The notes under the pieces are model-generated. The model searched no databases, was not told where the DNA came from, and worked only from the letters and a program-made list of their open reading frames with translations. A program made the translations under genes and the position numbers. 64,000 bases of DNA from Hawksworthiomyces lignivorus (lineage: Eukaryota; Ascomycota; Sordariomycetes; Ophiostomatales; Ophiostomataceae): NCBI GenBank assembly GCA_002917075.1, contig NTMA01000018.1, positions 463,526-527,525 of the forward strand, read 5' to 3'. Positions 35,621-46,463 of the stretch are shown piece by piece. Position 1 is the stretch's first letter. Each line of letters begins with the position of its first letter.

Positions 35621-36061
35621 TGTGATGATTGCGCAAAGAAAGAAGCATAAGCAAGGTGTCTCGCGCCAGCCCGTGTGTCTTTTTTTATTCGTATTTCTCC
35701 AAGTTGCGTGAAGAGAACCGAGGGTGTTCGTCTTTCAGTCCGTGGCCCGCGTCACGTTTCATGCACGGCCATTGTGAAGGAGGGCAAATGCAACAGAGAT
35801 GGACAGGCGCCGCCCACGAAACGAAACGCAGCAATGTAACGAGATAGAATGCACTCCGTAATTAAATAGAATAGAGAAACTCAGACGGTGTGAAAAATAA
35901 GATAGATTGGGAAGACAAAATCTGATTTCTGTGGCTGTCCATAAGACATCTGCACAGACGTTAGACTTTAGAAACAACGTATAACAACGCACGAACCATA
36001 CGGGCAAAAGCAGCGTCTGCTTTTACCGCCTCAAACTCTAACACCCAGGACGAGAATATCT
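35621..36061. other. Intergenic spacer
   Basis: This holds the promoter of the DUF1295 gene and the 3' end of the PDI-like gene. One ACTCCGTA element occurs at 35853-35860. I see nothing else. Confidence 0.55.
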
Positions 36062-37691
36062 CTACAGCTCGTCCCGGCCAGCCACTTTGATCTTGACATT
36101 GGCACCACCAGGCCAATTGCCAGCAACAGAGACCTTCCGCTTCGTCATCCGCTTATTTATCTCCCCGCGGGACGGGCCAGCGGCGTCACCCCCTTGGCCG
36201 TCCCGCACCCACGGTGCAATGCGGCCCTGATACACATCTAAACCCCACTGCTGGAGTGACCGGTCGTCGAGCGCGCGCCCCAGCGGATAGGGAAAGACGC
36301 GGTTGCGCGACAGCTGGTGCACAGCGCCGGCCGGATACAAAGGCTGCCCCTCGTCTCTCTTTCTGTCCTTGTCCCCTAGACCTAGGCGTTCGGGCAGGCC
36401 TAGGAAGTCTAACGGATCAGCCGTGACCGTGGTCAAGGTGTCGTAGTAGCGTTGTGCAAAGGCGCGCAGCGTCGTGCGCAGGTCAGCCCTCTCCTGCTCC
36501 GACTCGGCGAAGATGTAAACCATGGGCCACGCTCTCTATGAAGGCTTATCAGTCAATTTTGGATTGTAAGGCACCATAGCACAGTCCCCAGGGATTGCAA
36601 GAAGAGAGGATACGGGGCTATACATTTAGCAATTGCTGATGGTTATGCGGAGTCAGCTCCGCGATAAATGGCCGGGATGCATCGAGGAGGCGCTTCTCCA
36701 GAGCGTCATCGAGGCCATCATCGTCTTTCGATTCTTTTAGAGAAGATAGGTCGACTGCCTGGGAATGACCGTCAAGCAAACGGAAACAAAAAACTGAAGG
36801 GGACTCGACCTGGTCGGAAGATGCTGTCTTCGCCACCACTCCAAACGTGAATTCGTCGTGCTGTCGGGCCGCAACGCGAGCAAAGGAGTCTGCAAACCGG
36901 CTGTGCTGCCCAGATGCCGGTACATGTGCAATAAAGATGATCTCGTCAATGCTTTCAAAGGCTTTCTTCTCGTCGTTTGTAGCAAGACGAGTCACGGCCG
37001 GCCGGCGCATTCGACGGAAGAAATGTAGTATGCTAAAAGTACTAATTAGGTCTTCTTTACACTCATACTCATCTTCGGCGGTACATTTTGGACTTACGCT
37101 GCTGCCCGTCGAGGCCCTCGATATAGGACGCTGCCATCTTTGTTTTGCCCGAACAACAAGATAGAGGGCGAGGCCGGTTCCTTTTCTCCGCTCCGTCGTT
37201 CTATTGTGTAGATGTCACAGACTGCTGCATGCTCTTCGCAGTTGATACTAATAAGCTTGCCTCTGTCATTTTCTGCTTCAGCTACTGCCTTGGCCCACTC
37301 TACTTCAATACCCTGGCTCCTGCGTCTGCACTATTGTTAGATGTATCCGTCTACATCCATGGAGACACTCTGCATCGATCTTACTCAGATGGCTAACGGA
37401 AGAAAGATGCATTTTCGTTAGTTCTGCTTTCGCGGCCATCAGCTCGTAAAGAATAAGCAACTAACTCTGACAACTGTCCATGAACTTTTGTTAGTCGATA
37501 GCCTATGAGCCGGTTAAGCTTCCTCATATCTTTAACTTACACGCGACCAAAACGTCCGTCTGGCGGCCATTAACCAGCCTTTCCAATTGCTCGGGGTTTG
37601 TATGATCCCATGCCGCAGACAGCGAAATACGCGATAGGATGATAAGGGCGAGAATAAGCATGCGCTCTAAGATAGAAGTAAAGAACACCAT
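36062..37691 (-). CDS. PDI-like ER thioredoxin-fold protein, RDEL tail
   Basis: The protein opens with a signal peptide (hydrophobic LILALIILSRISLSA, cleavage expected before WDHTNPEQ) and ends in GRDEL, a C-terminal ER-retrieval signal. Firm exons are 37541-37691, one ending at 37098 (reading LISINCEEHAAVCDIY and LLFGQNKDGSVLYRGPRR), 36624-37032 and 36062-36535. The later exons look like redox-inactive b/b' thioredoxin folds (IDEIIFIAHVPASG; MVYIFAESEQERADL; ADPLDFLGLPERLGL). The join between exon 1 and the 37.1-37.3 kb exon is uncertain. An 8-nt exon (37466-37473) then an acceptor at 37312 keeps phase and would give 418 residues, but I could not prove it. No CxxC is visible in what I can place, so it is probably a chaperone-like or non-catalytic PDI. 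Confidence 0.72.
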
Positions 37692-38507
37692 TGCGGCTGA
37701 GAGGATGCAGGTTAATGTTCTTGCAAGTTATCACCCAGGCCAGATAGAGCAAACAAATTTATGGCTGTAGCCATGTCCACAGACCTCTGCATGAGCTTTG
37801 TACTGCTGCAAGCCAAAGATATCTATATATTGCTCTTTGGCTACGTCATTTCCCATCTCGTCCCGTATATGCGTTTCAGGCTCCCAGTTACAGGATGCTC
37901 CTACACTCCGAGATGATACTACAAGTTATATGATGCGCTTCCCATCTACTTAGGTCAAATTAATTTACCTGGCCACCAATATTTCAGGCTTTTTAGAGTT
38001 TCCGGTTGCTATATAAATCAAGTTTTTAAGGAGATTTATATATGAGTATACGCGTGTAATTTTTGCTATAGCTCTCTATCCATCATCACTGTAATACCCA
38101 CTTAAGAGGTCTGGTAACTTTTCTAAGGGAGACACGCGAGAACGACCTCCTTGTCGCCGGTGTCTCTTTGACCGAAAGACAGAAGAATATAATAAAATGG
38201 AATCGCTGTAGTAAATGAGGCTTTCGACCTGTTTTGCTTTCACTCCTTGGTATGCTGTCCTCAGACGCCTGGCATAATCATCAAGAAGAATCAAAGAAGA
38301 ACAAACTTAACAACAATCAAAACCGCCGTGCTCTTTCGTGTCAAAACATGGCATGATCTGTCATAACTCCATCTAGCAACACTTGCTAGTTACTAATTCA
38401 GTGCGAAAAATAAAGCAGAGAGCCTCTAGACAAAGTGCAAATGTTTCCCCACGCTAAATAAAGGAGAAATGAAAATGAAATGCACGTAAAAATGATGCCC
38501 CTGGTCC
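37692..38507. other. AT-rich intergenic region
   Basis: This holds the promoter of the PDI-like gene and the 3' region of the remodeler gene. It is notably AT-rich (37960-38060). No ORF with protein character is present. Confidence 0.55.
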
Positions 38508-41500
38508 TTATTTTGATATATCTCGTAGCTTCTCAAACAGAACTTCACGTGTGGTAGGGCCGTTTCCCGAATTCTGTCGGAGATAATCGAGGGCTAGGCG
38601 CACATCTGCTTCGCGTCGGAGATCTTGACAGCCGGAACTTGCTTCGTGGAATGTCTTGCACCGTTGGCACTGTTGTGCTGCCGGATTTGAAGCTCCTAAA
38701 GTCGTTGCTGTCTTCAAAGTTGCTGCTGCTACCGCTGAAGTCGCTGTTGCTGCCGGAGGCACTGGCCTCGCTAGAGGCGCTATTCCCGCCACTGAAGGCA
38801 CCGTTCCCGCCGTCAAAGTTGCTAATGCAGTTGCCGAAGTTGCTAGTGCCGCCTCTACCGCACTGGATGGTTTCGGGAGAAATAGGGGGACACCAGGCTG
38901 AAGGTCGCTAGAAATGGTCTGATGAGATGTGGTGGTTGGCATTGCCGAACTGGGCATGTCGTGGTCTGGTTGATGGTCTGAAGATACTGGTCTCAGTTCA
39001 TGGTGGCTCGTGTTGCTGGGAGGCCCGAGTTCGTTTCCTCGGCTGAGGATTCGCTGTTCCATGTCGTCGAGGAGTTGAAACTGTCGCATGGCGTCTGCAA
39101 AAAAGGCTTGTGCATATTGACTACTTCTTCCATCTCTGGTGTGAGGGTCCCGCTGCTGCTCTTGTTCCAACCACTGTTGGAACCCCGCCACTCGTTGCTG
39201 GTGCATCTTTCGTTGCTCGTTGAGCTGGTACAGCTGCTGCCGCTGGAGGTGGGACAAGGCCTGCTGCTGTGGTTGGAGGTGGTACAAGGCTTGCTGCTGC
39301 TGCTGAAGGGGAGGGGACAGAGCTTGCTGTTGCTGCTGTCGGACGGGGAGTAAGCCATGCTGCTGCTGCTTCTGCTGAAGGGACAAGGCTTGCTGCTGCT
39401 GCTGGAAGGGAGACAGGGCTTGCTGCTGTAGTCCGCTGGGGCTGTGCCCGATTCCGAGCAGAACGGCATGCTGTGCAGCGGCTCTGGAGGCTTGTAGATC
39501 TCCGCTAGACTGCAATGGGGTTTGACTTGGTTTGTCTGGGGGAGCTGGGGCGTGGTGGACGAGGGGTGCGGGAGGTACATGAATCTCTGTAGAGAATTCA
39601 GGGGGCGGCCGGCTGCTGGTTTGTGGATGTCCATCGCGGCTTGCTTGCTGAGCGTCTCCGGTACTTTCTCGAATTTTTCTGGGTCGACCACGGCGGCGGC
39701 CTGTGGCGCTCCCCGCATCTGCTGTGTCTGCTCGGACTGTGTCATGGTGTTAGTCTTGGAAGCGGGTGTTTCCATCGGAGATGAGAGAGACGGTTTGTCA
39801 AACAAAAACGCTGCTACAGGATGCCCCATCCTTTTCTTGAAAGGCGGTTCACCGTCCGCTGGGACGGCTGCCTTTGTCTTCTTGTCGTTCGCTACTCTTG
39901 TCTTTGCCTGCGGCGCCTTGGCCTGCGGCGTTCTTGGAGATGTCTTTGCGGCTGCCTCCTTGAGGCTTGCCTTTTGTGCAGGGGCTAGTTTTCTAGGGGT
40001 CATCTTCCTCGGGGTTCGAACTATCTTGGGTGCTGGGGCTTTCTTTGGGGAGAGGGTCTTCTTGGGGGTTGTCCTCTTGGGCGCCGCCTTCCTCGGTGAC
40101 GTCTTTCTGGAAGCCGTACCTTGGGATGCTCTGGCCTGCTTGCCGGGCGAGTTCGTCCTGCTCGCCGCACTGCCACCAATCGGCGTCGGCGCCCGGCCAC
40201 TGCCATGGTCGTCGTCCGAGCTCGAAGACGCGTCGTTGCCGTTAGCGCCAGAGAACTCTCCATCGCGGTCATCGTCGCTCTTGGGGCCTGGAAGGAGGTC
40301 GGCGCCGCCTTCGGCGTCGTCCTCGAGGCCGTCGTCGTAGCCAGGCGCGGCATACTTGACCTTGTTGCGCCGGCGGCCGCCGCGGCCCAGGACCTCCTTC
40401 TCGGCCTCGGCCTGGCGGGCGGCCTCCTCTTCGCGCTCCTGGATGATGCGGGCCCAGACGCTGTCGGAAGCCGCTGCATCGTCCGGGGCCGTGGTCACTT
40501 CGATATCGTCGGCCAGTGTGGCCGTCTCGTTGGCCCAGACGCGAGCAAACGAGAACTGCGACTCGGCGGTGCGGTCGGCGTCCGTCTTGGTGTTCTCGAT
40601 CTGCGACCGGTCCAGCAGCTTGTCGACGGACGCACAGTCGTACACGATGCGGTTCTGCTCGCTGAGGCCGCTGAACAGCGCCTCGGCGCCGTGCTTCAGG
40701 ATGGACTCGAGGTCGTTGCTCATGTCGTCTTCGGCGTCCATGGACTCGATCAGCGCGTGGTCCAGCGCCATCTTCTTGCGGCCGATCTGCATAATCTTCT
40801 CCTCAGCGCTATCCTTGGTCATGAGCTGGAAGCAGAGCACCTTCTTCTTCTGGCCGATGCGGTGGGCGCGCGAGAACGCCTGGATGTCCTGGTGCGGATT
40901 GAAGTCAGGGTCGAGGACGATGACGGTGTCGGCGGTGGCCAGGTTGATGCCGACGCCGCCGGCGCGGGTGGACAGTAGAAAGGCAAAGAGCGCCGAGTCG
41001 GGCGCGTTGAACTCGTCGATGCGCTTCTGCTTCTCGAGGCTCGACATGCTGCCGTCGAGGCGCTGGTAGGGCAGGCCTAAGATGTTCAAAAAGTCCTCGA
41101 CGATGTCGAGCTCGTGAAGAAACTGGCTGAACAGCAGCACGCGGTGGCCGCGCTCCTGCAGCTTGGGCAGCATGATCTGGAGGAGCATCAGCTTCGACGA
41201 GGCCTCGACCAGGTTGCGGCGCATGGTCTCCGGGTCGACACTCTTGTCCTCGATCGCTTCGCTGTAGACGAACGGGTGGCACAGGCACTTGCGCAGCTGC
41301 ATCAGCATGTTGTTGAGACTGCCGCGCTCTGCCGCCTTGACTTTGCCCTTGGAAAAGATGGCCTGGATGAGGTGGCTGTTCTTGGCCATGATGGACTTGC
41401 AGAGCTTTTCTTGCAGGACCGTCATGGTCACGGGCACGATGATCTGGGCCATGGGCGGCAGGAACTTGAGCACCTCGGCCTTGGTCCGGCGCAGGAAGTA

Positions 41501-44500
41501 GGGGCGGATCAGCTTGTGCAACTCCGGCAGATTCTCAGCCGTGATCTCCTGGTACTTCTCGTCTAGCTCGGCGGCGTTGTGGGCGCTGTCGATGAACTGC
41601 AGCAGGTTGAACAGCTCCCGCTTGTTGTTCTGCAGCGGCGTGCCCGTGAGCAGGAGACGGAAGCTGATGCGCATGGCCCGCAGCGCAAGGTAGAGGAGAT
41701 TCTGGTCGTTCTTGAGGCGCTGGCCCTCGTCGACCACCAGACCCGCCCAGCGCACGTTTTTGAATCTGTGGCGGGTGAGGTCGTCCTGGGCCGAGTCGTA
41801 CGACATGATGACAATGTGCGCGCGCATGTCCTGGGAGCGCTTGGGAAACAGCTCGTAGTCGTAGGCGAGCTGCTGCGCCTGCTTGCCGCCGTGGTAGGTC
41901 ACCACGCGCAGGTCGGGGGCCCAGTTCTTGATCTCGCGGCGCCAGTTGGGGCAGGTGGAATTGGGCACGACGACAAGAAACGGCCAGCAGCGCGGCGTCT
42001 CCATGATCAGCACGGCGAGCAGAGCGATCACCTGCACGGTCTTCCCGAGGCCCATCTCGTCGGCGAGAACAACGCTCTTGCCCTTGTAGAAGTTGAGCAG
42101 CAGCCAGTTGAGGCCCTCCATCTGGTACGGCATGAGCTTGCCGCGGCGCAGGAAGGCCGGCTGCTTGGTGGCCACCTTGAACTTTTTCTGGGACTGGTAT
42201 TCCTTGATTCGCTGCCTCATGTTTTGGTACGAGTCGGACTTGAAATGCTCTCCGTTCAGATACTCGTCATAGGCGGCACAAAAGGCGCTCCATCGCTTGC
42301 CAGCATTGCGCGGAGGAGGCACATCCCACACCACAGCGTCGTAACCCAAGCCCAGGTACTTGACATAGACCTGGTCTATGTCGTTGACTCTGGCGAGATC
42401 TGCCTCTTTTGACTTGGACACGAAATTGTGCTTGTACTGAACCATGAGGATGACATCTGCAGTCGTGTACTCTTCCGGGATGGCATCTTTGGCGTCGAGG
42501 ATTGGCGGCACGCCGAGGTCACCATTTTTCTTGGCAAAAGTCTGGCGCATTCGCGGGTGGGAAACTCCCCAGACCCAGGCGCCCGGCTTCCATTCGCAGT
42601 GGGCATACGACATGTCGCTCCACTTGACAAGGTACTCCTTTGCATCTTCCTTGAAGTCTGCATACATCTGGCCTGGCTCGTAGGCCTGCCCCGGCGCAGG
42701 CCGCCAGGCGACAAGGATATCGATCTTGGCAGGCATCTCGCGGCAGGTGTCGCATTTCCAATCGATGGAGTACTCGGCAAGACGCTCGTCGCGCTTGCTC
42801 GCGGCGTCCGGTTCATCAGACAACTCTGTCGACGGCGGTGGCAGATGCTCATAGTGGAAGCCGCGGCGGCAGGACTTGCAGCGGAACAGCACATTATCTG
42901 CGTTGTTGAGGAGCGACGCGTCCACGGGCGTGACAGGATCGACGCCGCCGTTGTCCTGGCGGAGCTTCTCCTCCTGCTTGGCCGTCTTCTTCTGGGAAAA
43001 GGGCGCACACGAAGGGCCGATCTCTGAGCAGACCTGGCACCGATCGAGATCTGGAGCGTCGGGGTCTTTGGTTTTGTAGACGCCCACGCAGAAGCGGCAC
43101 TGAAGAACAAAGCTGTCGGGGCTGACTTTGGTGGCGATGTGGTCGCGGGCGCTGCGAATGCCAATGCAGGCCTTGTGGTAGGAGAAAGAGCAGCCCTGGC
43201 AGTGAATCAAGATGTCCTTGTTCGGCATCCGTGCGGATCCACCACAGGTATCGCATGTGGGAGAGTGCATGTCGTTGAAAGGCGACGGATTGTGCAGTGC
43301 CTGAAACGTCTCTTTCATACTGAGGACCTTCGGGGCCACAGGAGGCCGGTCGTCCTCGATAAAGAACGAGTCGTCATCAATGTTGGCATTGTCGATCATG
43401 CTTTTCGTATTCTTATTGGCCCGAGATGACCGGCGGTATTCAAACTCGATGGAATCTTCACGACTACTGCGGCTGTACACGGTGCCACGGCTCTTCCTTT
43501 TGCCTCGTCGAGGCCGGTGACCAGGCTGCACGTCGGACCGGATAGTGGGTACGAAATCATTATCGTAGGCAACGAGCTCGTCCATGTCGTTATCCGCAGA
43601 AGACCGGCGAGAGCCAGACTTTTGATCATGTTGAGCACTGAAGCGGGACAGCCTAGGCCGTAGTCGCCGGCTTTCTCTAACATCTTCGGTGTCGCCATCG
43701 GTAGTCGTCGAGGTCAGCCGAGAGCTTCGCCTCGTATCTGTCCGGTACATTTCTGCTAGCGACTGCAGTCTACGGCGCGGGCGGCGGCGATGCACGCTAG
43801 ACACCTGGCTATCATCGCCATCGTCCAAGCCCATCCATTCGTCGTTATCTGGGCTTTCGAAGCTGTCTCTGGCGAATGGCTCCCTCACATCTACATCTAT
43901 ATCCATGTCTGGCTCGTCAGACGAGTCGTCTCTGTAGCTATGAGTCTTCCGTCTTTTATGTTCTTGATCTGCGAGAAAGGAGAGTTCGTCTTCGTCTTCG
44001 TCTACTTCACTCCTGCGATTGAAGTTGTTAAGGGCCTTCCGGCCGTTTGGTAGACCCGCAAGGGTGTTTGTATTAACCTGGTAAACGACAGTGGTTAACA
44101 CTTGTGCAATGGGCAACGCCAAATTAAACACGATTGTAGTCTGACGCAGAGAAGCTGAGAGCATAAAAGTAAAAGGATACTGGAAAGGAACAGTGTAGTC
44201 TTCTTTCGGCGTCCAAGAAGTAAATTTGGCACGCAGACGAGACTGTTTGCCAGGGGTCATAGCAAAGGAACAAGGCCCGAGAGATGAGAAAGAAACACAA
44301 TCAAAGCTAGCTTGGTCATCATTAGATTTTCGTTGAGATGAGCTTGCAAGGCAACAATACGACGGAAAATCGTGCATATAGCAACCAATACAGAATGCAG
44401 TCAACAACGCTGGCATACCCTTCTGGTGTCTCTCCTGGCTGGTCCGCCTAGGACATGACCTGGCTCGGCGGAGGAGACCAAGCCAAAAAAGGGGAGGGGG

Positions 44501-45717
44501 GGGAAAAGAAAAAAGAAACCGAGACAGCCTCAATATCGAGCGTCTTCTTTGTGATGATAGAACAATGACTTTCAAAGAAAAAGAGAAGATGAAGAAAGAG
44601 GTGACACAAACGGGAAGCACTTGCGGTGTGTGAAGATGAGTTGCATTTGGGGAAAGGAGCAAGGGAGGTGCTCCAAAAGCAGTGTAGAAGAAAAGAGAGG
44701 TGAGGGCAGCCAACAAAAAGAAAGAAATTAGGAGAAGATGATCATAGGTGGATGGGCATGCAAACAAAAAAGCTATTGTAGGCGCTGGCCGTCATGTTGA
44801 CACCAATATCAAATCAATCTGAGAAAGCAGAACTTTTACTGTAGTAACAAACTCACCTCTGTCCTTCTGCTGTCGTCAAATTCGATCTCGAATCGGTTTT
44901 TTCCTCGCGCCCTTTTTAAAACAGCGGCAACGTAGTCGCTTGGAGGCGGAACCTGGTACTCGCCGTGGAGGTGCTTAGGAAGAGGGTCAATGACCACCTG
45001 CAGCTGGCTGCTTTGACCGCCAGTGGCAAGGACTCTCTGTTTTTCCGGATGCTGTCTCTCGTCTGCCTCTGGTGCAATGGACGGCGATCGTTCGTCATGC
45101 TCTTTGGACGGTTCAATGCCAGAGAGGTCCTCGTAGTTGGTCACTCGGAGCAGCCTGGCCTTTTTTCGCCGTTGAGCTGTGGCTTCGAGGGGAGTCGTGG
45201 CCTTGTAGTTGGAAGGTAGATCATCCGGGATGTCGGGAACTACTTGAGGTGAATCACCGCGCGCGATAATGACACTCTCATCGCTGTCTTGGTCTTCTTT
45301 GTCTTTCCCGCCTTTGGCTCTGGCGCGGCTATTGACACGGTCCTGATCGCCACTTGACCCTCTGCTGTCCGTAGCTGCCGCATCTAGCACGAAGGGAGGG
45401 CAGCCGCCTGGCAGCCTGGCGGCTTCCAACATATCAACGTTTTTGGCGAGTCCTCCATTGAGACCTTTAGTGCCACTAGCAGACTCCCGAGATCGTATTG
45501 CGAGTGTCGGGGACTGTGGCGGCGACGATACTGTCTCGTCATCGTTCGGCGGGCTGCCAAAGTCTACCGAGTCGGCTAAAAAGCCGTCAGGGTCTACCGC
45601 TATACCATCTTCAGGGTAGCCGTCTGAGCTGCCGTCATAGACATGGATGGTATCATTGTTGCCGAAGAGGCCGAGCGGGTCGTCGCCCGTGTCGTTAAAG
45701 TCGATTTCGCTGCTCAT
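38508..45717 (-). CDS. PHD-chromo-SNF2 chromatin remodeler (CHD/Mit1-like)
   Basis: Three exons (44857-45717, 39853-44077, 38508-39736) total 6315 nt and give 2104 residues. After an acidic N-terminal region come two PHD-like cysteine clusters (CDTCGGSARMPNKDILIHCQ; CRSC-like CKSCRRGFHYEH). Chromodomain-like segments follow (EYLVKWSDMSYAHCEWKPG), then a SNF2 core (LADEMGLGKTVQVIALLA; VVDEGQRLKND; LTGTPLQNNKRELFNLLQF) and helicase C lobe (FSRAHRIGQKKKVLCFQL). K/P-rich repeats, an AT-hook (GRRRGRPRK), a poly-Q tract and a conserved C-terminal CQRCKTFHEA...LALDYLRQN block complete it. The domain order resembles fission-yeast Mit1/CHD remodelers of SHREC-type silencing complexes. The second intron (39737-39852, donor GTGAAC, branch CTAAC) switches frame; the other frame stays open to 38993 but loses the AT-hook and C-terminal block. 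The first intron is unusually long (779 nt). Confidence 0.85.
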
Positions 45718-46463
45718 GACCCTAAGAGCGAGAGAAGGTGCTCCGCAGAGCAGGATCGCTGCATTGAGCAAGATATCAGGAAACTGGCAAAGGCTGTGTC
45801 ATCTGTACGGTGTGTGTCGTTATCGGAGCACAGCGGCAGAAGCTGGGAGCTGTTTAGTTGCAAACCGTCGGCCAGCAGTCAACACAAGCTGAGATCAGGC
45901 GAGCGAGCGGGGAAGCAGTACTGGAGAGCGTACCTACCTGAATATGCAGGTGCATTCTTATTCTAGAGCTTCTATCGATCGTCGAGTGCATGCACAATAG
46001 CAAGAAGGGTTTATAGGGAGAGAAGGCCTACAAAGCTGGTGGTTGTGGTCGTGTGTTGAAGACAGTCGCGTCATTGGGACCAACCAGTATCAATTAATCA
46101 AGACGCGATGCTCTTCGTGTAGTGCTGAGGATTAAAAGGATAGTTACCCCACATGGCCTGAGCCCTGCTAGTGCCAGCGTTCCCGTAACAAGCAAGCACT
46201 ATTATCGAGTATTATCGAGGCCCTATATTGCACGTCGTCCCGCGTCTTTGGCACGCCGATAATCGATAAGAAAAATGGGGCTACTTTATTTTTTTTCCTC
46301 TCTTCTATCGTCTGCTCTTGAAATACAAAACTCAAGCGCGTAAAGGCGCGATGAAGTCAGGGGCACGAAGAACAAAGACTCTCGTGAAAGAGTAAGGCTA
46401 ATACATCCTCTATTTAGCCTCTCGTATCAGTTAAATTACCTGACGGACTTCCTGCGATGCATT
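45718..46463. other. Boundary spacer between core and accessory regions
   Basis: This holds the remodeler promoter and the 3' side of the aldehyde-dehydrogenase-like gene. It includes a short tandem ATTATCGAG repeat near 46200-46220. Base composition changes here: genes to the right are more AT-rich. Confidence 0.55.

Noticed and set aside
38993..39736. Ser/Pro-rich continuation of the main remodeler frame
   Set aside because: The alternative frame reached by the 116-nt intron holds an AT-hook and a plausible C-terminal block, and gives an exact multiple-of-three CDS.
40121..42412. Several plus-strand ORFs of 150-285 codons
   Set aside because: All are antisense to the SNF2 core of the remodeler and rich in V/L/G/R as expected for mirror frames.
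44081..44767. Possible N-terminal extension of the remodeler beginning MFACPST
   Set aside because: It is a translation of a pyrimidine-rich 779-nt intron. The upstream exon 44857-45717 joins in phase and has remodeler-like acidic sequence.
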